A stretch of DNA of 64,000 nucleotides from assembly GCA_947500055.1 (NCBI GenBank), contig CANMQO010000001.1, positions 710,410 through 774,409 on the forward strand, given 5' to 3'. Below are positions 19,137 to 27,045 of the stretch, in pieces. The notes under the pieces are model-generated. The model worked only from the letters and a program-made list of their open reading frames with translations. It ran no database searches and was not told the DNA's origin. Each line of letters opens with the position of its first letter. The stretch's first letter is position 1. This stretch comes from an uncultured Paracoccaceae bacterium. Its GTDB lineage: Bacteria > Pseudomonadota > Alphaproteobacteria > Rhodobacterales > Rhodobacteraceae. The position numbers and the translations under genes are program-made.

Positions 19137-20218
19137 AGCCTTTGATCACGCTTGAGGGCGTTAACAAGTATTACGGTGACTATCATGCGCTGCGCGATAT
19201 TGACCTGACGATTGGCGAGGGGGAGTTCTTTTCGCTGCTGGGCCCCTCGGGTTGCGGCAAAACCACCCTTTTGCGCACCATTGCAGGGTTTGAAACTGTC
19301 TCGGATGGTCTGGTCGCCATCGGGGGCAAGGATATGGCAGGAGTGCCCGCAAATTTGCGTCCGACCAATATGGTGTTCCAATCCTATGCGATCTTCCCCC
19401 ATCTGAGCGTTGCCGAGAATGTGGCCTTTGGCCTGCGCAAGCGCCCGGATATCGACAAGCGGACCGCCGTTACAGAGGCCCTGTCGATGGTGGGGCTGGC
19501 CGGCTATGAAAAACGCGCCGCCCATGCCTTGTCCGGTGGGCAGCGCCAGCGGGTGGCACTGGCCCGCGCGTTGATCCTGAAGCCCAAAGTGCTGCTGCTG
19601 GATGAACCGCTTTCGGCGCTTGACAAAAAGATGCGCGAGCAGATGCAGGTGGAACTGATCAAGCTGCAGCGCCATGTCGGGATCACCTTTATTCTGGTCA
19701 CGCATGATCAGGAGGAGGCGCTGGTGATGTCTGACCGGATTGCTGTGATGTTTGAGGGCAGGATTGGGCAGCTTGCGGATGCGGAGACCCTTTACCGCCG
19801 CCCCCGTAATCGGCAGGTCGCGGAATTCATCGGCAAAATGAACTTTCTGGAGGCTGATGTGCAGCCCGCCGCCGAGGGCTATGATCTGCGCGTTGCGGGA
19901 TTGGGTGCCGTTTCGGTGGCGGCAGCGCAGGCGCCGGAGCCGGTGCATGGCAGCGCTGGCGTCGTCGGGTTACGCCCTGAGACGTTGAACCTGTTGTTTG
20001 ACGGCGAGACAACCAAGCAAATGCTGGTCGATGGGCAGGTCGATGAGGTCGTTTATTATGGCGACATGACCTATTATGACGTGCGTATACAAGGTGTTGA
20101 GAAGCCACTGAACATCGCGATGAAGAATGTCATTGGCCGGCCGGTGCTGGATGTTGGCGCACCGACGCGGGTGGTGTGGGATCCGCGTGCCTTGGTTCTG
20201 TTCGATCGCAACGGCTAG
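19133..20218 (+). CDS. Polyamine-type ABC transporter ATP-binding protein (PotA-like)
   Basis: 361 residues, GTG start. Walker A GPSGCGKTTLL, Q-loop MVFQSYAIFPH, signature LSGGQRQRVALARAL, Walker B VLLLDEPLSALD, switch His in VTHDQEEAL. The C-terminal 120 residues form a TOBE-type regulatory domain. The operon contains no periplasmic binding-protein gene within this window, so the partner must be encoded elsewhere and exact substrate stays open. Confidence 0.9.
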   Translation: MKPLITLEGVNKYYGDYHALRDIDLTIGEGEFFSLLGPSGCGKTTLLRTIAGFETVSDGLVAIGGKDMAGVPANLRPTNMVFQSYAIFPHLSVAENVAFGLRKRPDIDKRTAVTEALSMVGLAGYEKRAAHALSGGQRQRVALARALILKPKVLLLDEPLSALDKKMREQMQVELIKLQRHVGITFILVTHDQEEALVMSDRIAVMFEGRIGQLADAETLYRRPRNRQVAEFIGKMNFLEADVQPAAEGYDLRVAGLGAVSVAAAQAPEPVHGSAGVVGLRPETLNLLFDGETTKQMLVDGQVDEVVYYGDMTYYDVRIQGVEKPLNIAMKNVIGRPVLDVGAPTRVVWDPRALVLFDRNG

Positions 20219-20228
20219 GGCCGGATAC

Positions 20229-20744
20229 CTATCGCAGGGCGACCGCGTATCGGAGCGAAAACGTTTCAAGCCCCGGGTTGATACTCTGTGTATCGGCGTT
20301 TGACCGGTGGTCATAAAGCACGGTCAACGTAGCGCCGTTTTCAAACGTATAGCCAAGCCCGATAGCCGAACGGAACTGCAGCGCGCCGCCCAGATCGGGG
20401 CTGTCATTGTCGTGATAAATTCCGGGCATCAGGGACGATTCGATGAAGAAGGGGCTGCCTATCACGCCTTGGCTGTTCCATTTGGCCCCGGCCCCAATCC
20501 ACGCCCCGCCATCACCCGTGATCGAGGCACCTATGGTCGGCTGAAACGGTCCATAGCCGGTCGGCAGATCATAGCCGACATAGATCTCTTCATCGATGGT
20601 TTCACTTTGAAAGATCACCTCCGCCCCCTGTACAGAAAGCCGCGACACAGCATCGCTGCTTTGCAGACATCCGGTGGGGCAATCGTTGAGGGCCATGTCA
20701 GTCAGGCCGGTGACGATAAAGATGACAGCAAGGGCACCATCCAC
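20229..20744 (-). CDS. PagL-like lipid A 3-O-deacylase / acyloxyacyl hydrolase family protein
   Basis: 171 residues with a GTG start that lies 2 bases after the tetR stop. Beta-barrel composition, ending in the aromatic-poor LRYAVALR. The segment DHRSNADTQSINPGLETF carries His, Ser (+2) and Glu (+14) with the spacing of the catalytic His126-Ser128-Glu140 of Pseudomonas PagL. A weak signal sequence (GALAVIFIVTGLTDMAL) precedes the barrel. Expected to remove the 3-O acyl chain of lipid A in the outer membrane. Confidence 0.8.
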   Translation of the reverse strand: MDGALAVIFIVTGLTDMALNDCPTGCLQSSDAVSRLSVQGAEVIFQSETIDEEIYVGYDLPTGYGPFQPTIGASITGDGGAWIGAGAKWNSQGVIGSPFFIESSLMPGIYHDNDSPDLGGALQFRSAIGLGYTFENGATLTVLYDHRSNADTQSINPGLETFSLRYAVALR

Positions 20745-20746
20745 GT

Positions 20747-21364
20747 TTACTTATCCACTTCCAATAATCCCAGCCCACGCAGGTAGATACCAATACCGGT
20801 TTCCAGCAAATCCTCGGGCGGGAAGGGGCTTTGCGTACCGGGGTTGGAACGGGCGAATAGTTCGACAACGCCATGGCTGAGCGCCCAGATATGCGCGCTG
20901 AACATCTGTGGCGGTGGTCGTTTATCTGCAGGAATGTGCTGCGACAATTCTTCGGCTGCTTTTTCCAGCACACCCATGGCCCGTGTGGCGACACTGTGTA
21001 ATTCGGGGGTGCGGTTGATCGAAATACCTGATTCAAACATCGCGATGTAATAGCCGGGATACTTATTGGCGAAGGCGAGATAGGCGCGCCCGGTCGCCTC
21101 GAACGCGGCAAGGGCAGAAGGCTGCCCGCCATTATAGGCGTGTTCCATCAGGTCGCTGAACATCTCATAACCCTGCTGGGCGGCAGCGGCGATCAGGTCT
21201 TCGCGGCCTTCAAAATGGCGGTAGACGGCTGCGGGGGTTACGCCAGCCTCGCGCGCGGCTTCGGACAGGGTGAACCCTGTTGGCCCGCGCTTTTCGATCA
21301 GCGTCAGACAGCCATTAATCAGCGCTTCGCGCAGATTGCCGTGATGATAACCGCGTTTAGGCAT
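20747..21364 (-). CDS. TetR/AcrR family transcriptional regulator
   Basis: 205 residues from the ATG at 21364 ([15 protein letters not shown]). N-terminal helix-turn-helix with [20 protein letters not shown], and a C-terminal WHG-type ligand domain ([16 protein letters not shown]). Overlaps the ppk2 3' end by 8 bases, so ppk2, tetR and the pagL-like gene form one operon. It probably autoregulates this operon; the 22-bp palindrome upstream of ppk2 is a candidate operator. Confidence 0.88.
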   Translation of the reverse strand: MPKRGYHHGNLREALINGCLTLIEKRGPTGFTLSEAAREAGVTPAAVYRHFEGREDLIAAAAQQGYEMFSDLMEHAYNGGQPSALAAFEATGRAYLAFANKYPGYYIAMFESGISINRTPELHSVATRAMGVLEKAAEELSQHIPADKRPPPQMFSAHIWALSHGVVELFARSNPGTQSPFPPEDLLETGIGIYLRGLGLLEVDK

Positions 21365-22226
21365 TCCAGAGGTCGGGGCCCCCTGCGATCTTGCCGTCAA
21401 CCGTGCCCAGCGCATCATCGTCTTTGCGGGCGTAATCCAGTTGGGTCAGGATGGAACGGATCGTCTGCACCCGTGCGCGGCGTTTGTCATCGGAACGCAC
21501 GATGGTCCATGGTGCCTCTGCGCTGTGTGTCCGGCCGAGCGTTTCGCCAATCGCGTCGGTATAGGCATCCCATTTGCCAAGCCCTGCCACATCGATCCAT
21601 GACAGTTTCCATTGCTTGAGCGGATCGCCTTCGCGATCCAGAAAGCGTTTCAATTGCGTGGCCTGACCGACATTCAGCCATATTTTAAAGAGCTTTATTC
21701 CTTCATTGACCAGCATCTGTTCGAATTCGGGTACTTGCTGAAACCAGCGGTCCCGCTGTTGCGGTGTGCAGAATTCAAACACATGCTCCACCACGCCGCG
21801 GTTGTACCAGCTGCGGTCAAAAATGGTGATTTCGCCCTTGGCGGGCAGATGCGCGATGTAGCGTTGAAAATACCACTGCGCCGCCTCCACATCAGTGGGC
21901 TTTGACAGGGCGACCAGCTTGGCGCCGCGCGGGTTGAGGTTTTCGCGCAGGCGCTTGATTGTCCCGCCTTTGCCAGCCGCATCGCGCCCTTCGAACACAA
22001 TCGCGATCCGCTGCCCGGTTTCACGCACCCAGGCCTGCATGCGCACCAGTTCAATCTGCAACGCGGCAAGTGCTGCTTCATATTCCTTTCGGTCGCAGCG
22101 CCTGTCGTAAGGGTAGTCGGGGTTCAGGATATCGTTCTTACCCGCAGTCTTGATGGCGTTGCGCACGTCTTTTGGTGCGTCCTCGTTCGCGAAACGGCTG
22201 ATCCCGCCATCAAAGGGTAAATCCAT
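21357..22226 (-). CDS. ppk2: Polyphosphate kinase 2
   Basis: 289 residues. Walker [14 protein letters not shown], Walker B-like [12 protein letters not shown], and the [16 protein letters not shown] segment define the PPK2 class I family, which transfers phosphate between polyphosphate and nucleoside diphosphates. The start at 22226 has GGGAGAG 5 bases upstream. First gene of a ppk2-tetR-pagL-like operon. Confidence 0.94.
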   Translation of the reverse strand: MDLPFDGGISRFANEDAPKDVRNAIKTAGKNDILNPDYPYDRRCDRKEYEAALAALQIELVRMQAWVRETGQRIAIVFEGRDAAGKGGTIKRLRENLNPRGAKLVALSKPTDVEAAQWYFQRYIAHLPAKGEITIFDRSWYNRGVVEHVFEFCTPQQRDRWFQQVPEFEQMLVNEGIKLFKIWLNVGQATQLKRFLDREGDPLKQWKLSWIDVAGLGKWDAYTDAIGETLGRTHSAEAPWTIVRSDDKRRARVQTIRSILTQLDYARKDDDALGTVDGKIAGGPDLWNA

Positions 22227-22297
22227 GAAAACTCTCCCGATCTTTCATTCTCATATATATGGGGGTTTCAAAGGCAGAGCGCAATTCTGCGATTGCA

Positions 22298-22319
22298 AAC
22301 AAAGCAATATTGCTTTGTT
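22298..22319. repeat. Perfect 22-bp palindrome between ligase and ppk2 genes
   Basis: AACAAAGCAAT followed directly by its reverse complement ATTGCTTTGTT. It lies 72 bases upstream of the ppk2 start and 36 bases past the stop of the OleC-like gene, both on the minus strand. It could be a TetR operator, or an AT-rich terminator hairpin for the long operon. Confidence 0.7.
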
Positions 22320-22354
22320 GCCGGTCAGATGGGTTGGAGCGGGAAAATCGTTAA

Positions 22355-23782
22355 TCAGCTGCCAAGCTGCTTTGCCAAGGCGCCCCTGTCGACCTTTGAG
22401 GCGTGGCGTTTGTCCATCGGTATTTTTGTTACGCATTTCAGGTTTTCGATATGCAGTTCCGCAGCTTTCGCCCGCCATGTCCTGATATGCTGCATATCCC
22501 CCTCGATCACCAGACAGGCCGCATCACCGGATGCTATCAGCGCACATTGTCTGACCCCCTGCCATTGCCGGGCGGCCACTTCGACCGCGAAAGGGTAGAC
22601 CTGTTCATTGTTGACGTTGACCTGTGATCCGACCCGCCCCAGAAGCCACAGCCGTTTCCGGGCATCAAAATAACCTGCATCTCCGGTCCGATGCCATGTT
22701 ACGGCACCGTCCCGCACCTTGTTTTCCATGTCATGTTCGGGGCTCAGGTAACCGCCATTCACATGCGGCCCGGCGACCTGAACCTCGTCTTCAACAATCC
22801 GGACCTGAATTTCCTCTGTCGGGTGCCCGACAAGCAACCCATGACCGGATTGCATTTTTGCGTGGTCATCCGTGCCTATGCTGTTCGCGTCCAGATGGGC
22901 GATGGGTTCTGCCTCGGTCGAGCCATAGACGCAGGTGATTTGCAGACCGGGTTTGGCCGTTTGCAGCTGGTTGAGCAGGTTGGGAAACACCGGGCCGCCG
23001 CCTGTGAACACCGTGTGCAATTGGCTTGGGATATCGGTTGCCGCCAGCTTTTCGCACAGGGCGGGGGGCAGCAGGGCGCGTGATATGTTTTGGGCCTGTA
23101 CCCAGTCTTGCAACTGCTTGGCGCTCAGGTTTCCAAGGCGCGACATCCGCCAGTTCGGCAGAACGGATGTCTGGCCGCTTGCGATGTTGATCAGAACAAA
23201 AACCGGGAAGCTGACCAGATCCCGTTCTGCCTGCGGGCTGTGCAGCAGCGGCGCGACCGCATGGTGTTGCGCGGTCAAAAACCCGTGGCTGCGCGGGATT
23301 GCCTTGGGCGCGCCGGAGGTGCCGGATGTGAAGGAGATCAGCGCCAGTTCCTCCGGGTCCGGCGCGGGCATATCATGCGGTGGCAGATCAGCGCGGGTGG
23401 GACGCAGGTGGCGCAAAGGCCAGAGTGCGGGCAGGGCGTATTTCAACAATCTGTAGGGTCCGGAACTGCAAAAGGCGGACACGTCAGAGACCTGCGCCGC
23501 ATGGCGGAGGCCCGCAATCCCCATTGCTGGTTCCGGCAGCACCACGGTTGCCCCAAGCGACCAGAGTGCTGCGAGGCTGGCATAAAGATCAGCGTCGAGC
23601 CTCATCGCCATCAGCACCCTGTCGCCGCGCCGTACCCCCTTGGCATGCCATGCGTTTGCAAAGATGTCCGCGCGGGATTTCAGTTGGGCAAAGCTGGTCT
23701 CTTGCCCGTTGCCATCAACAATGGCGATCCGGTCAGGGTGCCGCGCCACGGCAGCATCAAAATCAGCAAGCAGGCTAGCCAT
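22355..23782 (-). CDS. OleC-like AMP-dependent acyl synthetase/ligase
   Basis: About 475 residues from the ATG at 23782 (a TTG codon lies just before). ANL superfamily: P-loop LISFTSGTSGAPKAIPRSHG, then CVYGSTEAEP (A5), HRTGDAGYFD (A7) and the C-terminal Lys in KIPMDKRHASKVDR. The FPVFVLINIASGQTSVLP segment resembles OleC, the beta-lactone synthetase of olefin synthesis, more than ordinary acyl-CoA ligases. Shorter than OleC (about 550). Last gene of the seven-gene operon; overlaps the GNAT gene by 8 bases. Presumably activates a carboxylic acid as adenylate. Confidence 0.82.
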   Translation of the reverse strand: MASLLADFDAAVARHPDRIAIVDGNGQETSFAQLKSRADIFANAWHAKGVRRGDRVLMAMRLDADLYASLAALWSLGATVVLPEPAMGIAGLRHAAQVSDVSAFCSSGPYRLLKYALPALWPLRHLRPTRADLPPHDMPAPDPEELALISFTSGTSGAPKAIPRSHGFLTAQHHAVAPLLHSPQAERDLVSFPVFVLINIASGQTSVLPNWRMSRLGNLSAKQLQDWVQAQNISRALLPPALCEKLAATDIPSQLHTVFTGGGPVFPNLLNQLQTAKPGLQITCVYGSTEAEPIAHLDANSIGTDDHAKMQSGHGLLVGHPTEEIQVRIVEDEVQVAGPHVNGGYLSPEHDMENKVRDGAVTWHRTGDAGYFDARKRLWLLGRVGSQVNVNNEQVYPFAVEVAARQWQGVRQCALIASGDAACLVIEGDMQHIRTWRAKAAELHIENLKCVTKIPMDKRHASKVDRGALAKQLGS

Positions 23783-24620
23783 CAAGTTTCAATCCAAAGA
23801 GCCCGTAGCGGCGAAAGATATCGGCCCCTTCGGCGGCGCTGCGTTGGGCCGACAGATTGTCGTCATGGATCAGCGCGTGGATCGCGGTGTTGTATCCTGC
23901 ACCAAGGGCCGCCTTGTGAAATGCGTAGGCCAGATGCTGACCGGCCCCTTTGGCAAGGCTGGCATAAGTTTTCAGGATTGCGCTGGTGGGGTTGGGACCT
24001 TCGGCATAGTTTGGCGTGCCAAAAAGAAAGCCCGCCAATGCGCCATCGGGCCGTCGGGCAAAGAAGATCAACTCTTGTTTCAGCATCGGCACCATGGGCA
24101 TATACATGGCCAGAAATGCCTCTTGCGTAATCGGTTTATAGAAGGCGTTTTTCGAGAATGCCGTGGTTGATAGGTCAAACACCTGTGCAAAGAGCGCTTC
24201 GGGGTTGTTCCCGTCCCAGGGTTCAATTGTGAAATCCGTGGTTGCTGGTGGTTCGGCTTGCGCCGTGTGCGCCAATGGAACCCGGGCCGAGAAATAGCGG
24301 CTGATTTCGGCGAACCCAACGGATTTGAAGACCTCCAGCACCAAGGCCGTGTTCGTAGGTTCCATAAGGAATGCGGGGCTGTCATCGGATTGCGTGACAA
24401 AGCGGTAGCTATGCCATGTGTCGCCCTCCATCGGGCCGATGACCTGCTGCAACCCGTTTTCACGGATGAAGGCGAGCGCCTGTTCCAGAACTGCCTGTCC
24501 CGCATCGGCAGAGCTGCAAGAGAACTTGCCCAAGGTCGCGGCTGGCAGGTCATTCCATGTGGGGCCATCCAGATAGACGGTGACTTTGCCGCCATCGGTT
24601 TTGAATTGTTGTGTCGTCAT
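23775..24620 (-). CDS. GNAT-like acyltransferase family protein
   Basis: 281 residues from the ATG at 24620, which overlaps the stop of the preceding gene (ATGA); an open frame continues upstream to 25088 but reads against the kinase gene and is not coding. N-terminal IGPMEGDTWHSYRFVT and C-terminal GAGQHLAYAFHKAALGAGYNTAIHAL resemble a degenerate acetyl-CoA-binding fold of the N-acetyltransferase type. Substrate unknown; in context a candidate for acylating the amino group added by the DUF3419 enzyme. Confidence 0.7.
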   Translation of the reverse strand: MTTQQFKTDGGKVTVYLDGPTWNDLPAATLGKFSCSSADAGQAVLEQALAFIRENGLQQVIGPMEGDTWHSYRFVTQSDDSPAFLMEPTNTALVLEVFKSVGFAEISRYFSARVPLAHTAQAEPPATTDFTIEPWDGNNPEALFAQVFDLSTTAFSKNAFYKPITQEAFLAMYMPMVPMLKQELIFFARRPDGALAGFLFGTPNYAEGPNPTSAILKTYASLAKGAGQHLAYAFHKAALGAGYNTAIHALIHDDNLSAQRSAAEGADIFRRYGLFGLKLDG

Positions 24621-25948
24621 GGGCTGTATCCTGCAATGACTTGCGAAAAATCGATTGAAAACAGATAGGTGCCAAGCGGGATGACCAGCGACAGTGATGT
24701 CAGCTTGGTGACCCTGGCATGTGAAAAACGGTCCGGGAAAAATGAGGTTCCCGCGATGACCAGCGCCAGCGTTGCAACGGTCGCGGGCCACATTGGCCCG
24801 TTCCAGTTGGCGTGGTCGGGGTTCAGATTGATGATGCCAGCTCGTAATAAGCAGGCCACGCCGACGATGCCCCCGAGGGTTGTCACTCGCATGGCAATTC
24901 CGCGCGACGAAAGCGCGATGGCACAAAATCCGACCATCATGCCCATGGCCGTCAGCCCGTAGAATGAAATCGCGTTCCATCCTGTCGTGTTGCCCAGAAC
25001 CAGCCAGCCAAAGCTGATCAGGGCCAGCCCCGCCACAATATCGAGGTCGGGATATTTGCTGGCACATGGTGCGGCACTCCGGCTCCATGCATGGGCGGCG
25101 AGGGCCAGTATCGGCAACACCGCGTTTTGCGGGGCGGTGACCGCCAGCAGTAGGAAAACCGTGATGACATAGACATTTGCGGCATGGTTGCTCAGCCCCA
25201 CTTTGGGAGCGGCCAACCGGAACACCACAATGCTGGCTGCGAAAAGGGCGGTGAGCGTCAGCAGTTCCGGCACTGTGCTTTGCGCATGCACCGCCAGAAA
25301 GATCAAAAGCCCCATCGGCAGGAACAGGTTGTCAAACCCCCGCCAGCTGGAGGCTTCGACAAATGCCCCGAACCCGCCGACCATGGCCGACAGGATGATG
25401 ATATTGGCCGGGGGAATGGTGGTCATCAGCATCAGGCAGATCATGGAAAGCAGCATGGTCACAACGAAGAACACAACACTGCCTTCGACGCTTTTCTGGC
25501 CTTCCTCTACGGTCAGGAACCGTGTCCCATATGTACTGCCAGCCAAGGCCGCCGCAGCATCGGCGAGCGTCAGGACAGCAATCGGCAGCACGTAAAGATA
25601 AAGTTCCTCGCCCGCCAAAAGCAGGCACAGCCCGACAGAGAGCGCCAGCAACAGATCGCCGTAGGATTGCCGTTCAACCCCGTGCAGCGTTTTGCCTAAA
25701 CGTGAATTCGGCATCCGTAGGATCAGCATGACAATCAATGTCACCACAATCAGGAAATAGACCGGCCAACGATCCGGGAACAGCCACGGCAGGCAAAGCG
25801 CGTAAAGGCCGGTGCCGATATGGATCAGCTTGCGCTGCACCTCTGGCAGGATGTCCCAGATATTGGCGAAATGCCGCACGACACCCATCAGCCCCAACAG
25901 AACCGCCACCGAACCAAGCGCAAGGGCAATCTGCAATGCAACGGTCAT
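24617..25948 (-). CDS. Phytol/dolichol kinase-like integral membrane protein with C-terminal extension
   Basis: 443 residues, about a dozen hydrophobic segments. The N-terminal 200 residues carry RKLIHIGTGLYAL and the CTP-dependent lipid kinase signature DAAAALAGSTYGTRFL followed by KSVEGSVVFF, as in phytol kinase (VTE5), dolichol kinase and related enzymes. The C-terminal 240 residues are an extra polytopic region I do not recognise. Start at ATG 25948, overlapping the DUF3419 stop (ATGA). Expected to phosphorylate a prenyl alcohol or lipid hydroxyl at the membrane. Confidence 0.8.
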   Translation of the reverse strand: MTVALQIALALGSVAVLLGLMGVVRHFANIWDILPEVQRKLIHIGTGLYALCLPWLFPDRWPVYFLIVVTLIVMLILRMPNSRLGKTLHGVERQSYGDLLLALSVGLCLLLAGEELYLYVLPIAVLTLADAAAALAGSTYGTRFLTVEEGQKSVEGSVVFFVVTMLLSMICLMLMTTIPPANIIILSAMVGGFGAFVEASSWRGFDNLFLPMGLLIFLAVHAQSTVPELLTLTALFAASIVVFRLAAPKVGLSNHAANVYVITVFLLLAVTAPQNAVLPILALAAHAWSRSAAPCASKYPDLDIVAGLALISFGWLVLGNTTGWNAISFYGLTAMGMMVGFCAIALSSRGIAMRVTTLGGIVGVACLLRAGIINLNPDHANWNGPMWPATVATLALVIAGTSFFPDRFSHARVTKLTSLSLVIPLGTYLFSIDFSQVIAGYSP

Positions 25949-27045
25949 CGCAGGACTTCCTCGACCACGAAATCGGAATAGAAGAATGCTTTGTCCTGCG
26001 CTTTTAACCGGTCTTCCAGGTCGCTTAGCGTTGTCACCTGATGGGCGTGAGCCGGTGGCACCCGGCGCGGTGCCATCATGTTCCAATAAACCAGCCGCGC
26101 GCCGGGTTCGGCGGCGCTAAGTACGGAGGCGTAGACCGTCTCGAACATGTCAGGTGACATGTATTCGAATATATCTGACAGGTTGAAGCCAATGGCTTTT
26201 TCCCCCGAGGACACAAAAGCCTCTAGCGAGCCGGGCACGATCTGGATCCGGTCGAGCCGTGATCTGATCGTCTCAAAATGCTCAGGCCGCCATGTCATGG
26301 GCAGGGCAGCGCCATGGGTGCCTTTCATGATCCAATGCAGATAAGGGTTGTCGGCGGGGTCGCAGGTGACTGCCGCATGATGAATGCGGCGGGCAACATG
26401 TTGTGCGGGGCTACCATCAACATGGTCAAAAAACGCTTTGTCCCGTCCCATGCGCCCCATGACGAAACGCGAGAAAAACACATTGAGCAGGAGCCGCCAG
26501 CGCCACGTGTTGAACCGGGTATCAAGGAAGACTTGCCGTTCGGGTTTGGCGCGCGAGACAAAGATGTCATCGATTGTTCTGCGCGAATGCACCAGTGGTA
26601 GCAGCCATTTGCGGAACACCCGGAAATAACGCTCGAACTTGCCGACGCCACCGGCCCCATGTGTGGCTACGTCATCTGCCAGCCCGTCCCAGAACGCCTT
26701 TGTTTCGGAGTCGAGTTCCGGTGCCAGTTTTGACAGCAAATCCTTGCGCCGGTCACTTGGCCGTGCGCCCATCAGTTCAAGGAATTCAGCGTGGGTGAGG
26801 GTTTTGAAGGCCGCGATGCGCAGTTTGAGGCAAGCGATTTGCGCAGGCGACAGGTCGACAACGACAACCTTGCCGGGGTTCAGCGTCAGCATTGCCAGCG
26901 CGTTGTCACCCGCCGAACAGATCGATACCAGCGTGCCGCCGGTGCAATCGCCCAATCCTGCTGTCAGAACATCCGCATCCTCCCACAATTGGGCATAGCG
27001 GATGTGGTCAAAGGCGGCTTTGCCTTCAATCTCTGATGTCTGCAT
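25945..27045 (-). CDS. DUF3419 (BtaA-like) S-adenosylmethionine 3-amino-3-carboxypropyl transferase
   Basis: 366 residues from the ATG at 27045 (MQTSEIEGKAAFDHIRYAQ), overlapping the preceding stop by 20 bases. YAQLWEDADVLTAGL, the SAM-binding loop LVSICSAGDNAL, VDLSPAQIACLKLRI and FNLSDIFEYMS are typical of the BtaA family, which moves the 3-amino-3-carboxypropyl group of SAM to diacylglycerol in betaine lipid synthesis. No btaB methyltransferase is nearby, and the operon context suggests a different acceptor. Confidence 0.85.
   Translation of the reverse strand: MQTSEIEGKAAFDHIRYAQLWEDADVLTAGLGDCTGGTLVSICSAGDNALAMLTLNPGKVVVVDLSPAQIACLKLRIAAFKTLTHAEFLELMGARPSDRRKDLLSKLAPELDSETKAFWDGLADDVATHGAGGVGKFERYFRVFRKWLLPLVHSRRTIDDIFVSRAKPERQVFLDTRFNTWRWRLLLNVFFSRFVMGRMGRDKAFFDHVDGSPAQHVARRIHHAAVTCDPADNPYLHWIMKGTHGAALPMTWRPEHFETIRSRLDRIQIVPGSLEAFVSSGEKAIGFNLSDIFEYMSPDMFETVYASVLSAAEPGARLVYWNMMAPRRVPPAHAHQVTTLSDLEDRLKAQDKAFFYSDFVVEEVLR

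Noticed and set aside
23090..24130. 346-codon plus-strand open frame over the ligase and GNAT genes
   Set aside because: Lies antisense to two genes with conserved motifs; composition is not protein-like and no ribosome site is seen.
24621..25088. N-terminal extension of the GNAT-like gene
   Set aside because: It would overlap the kinase gene by more than 450 bases in another frame; the overlapping ATG at 24620 fits the operon pattern.
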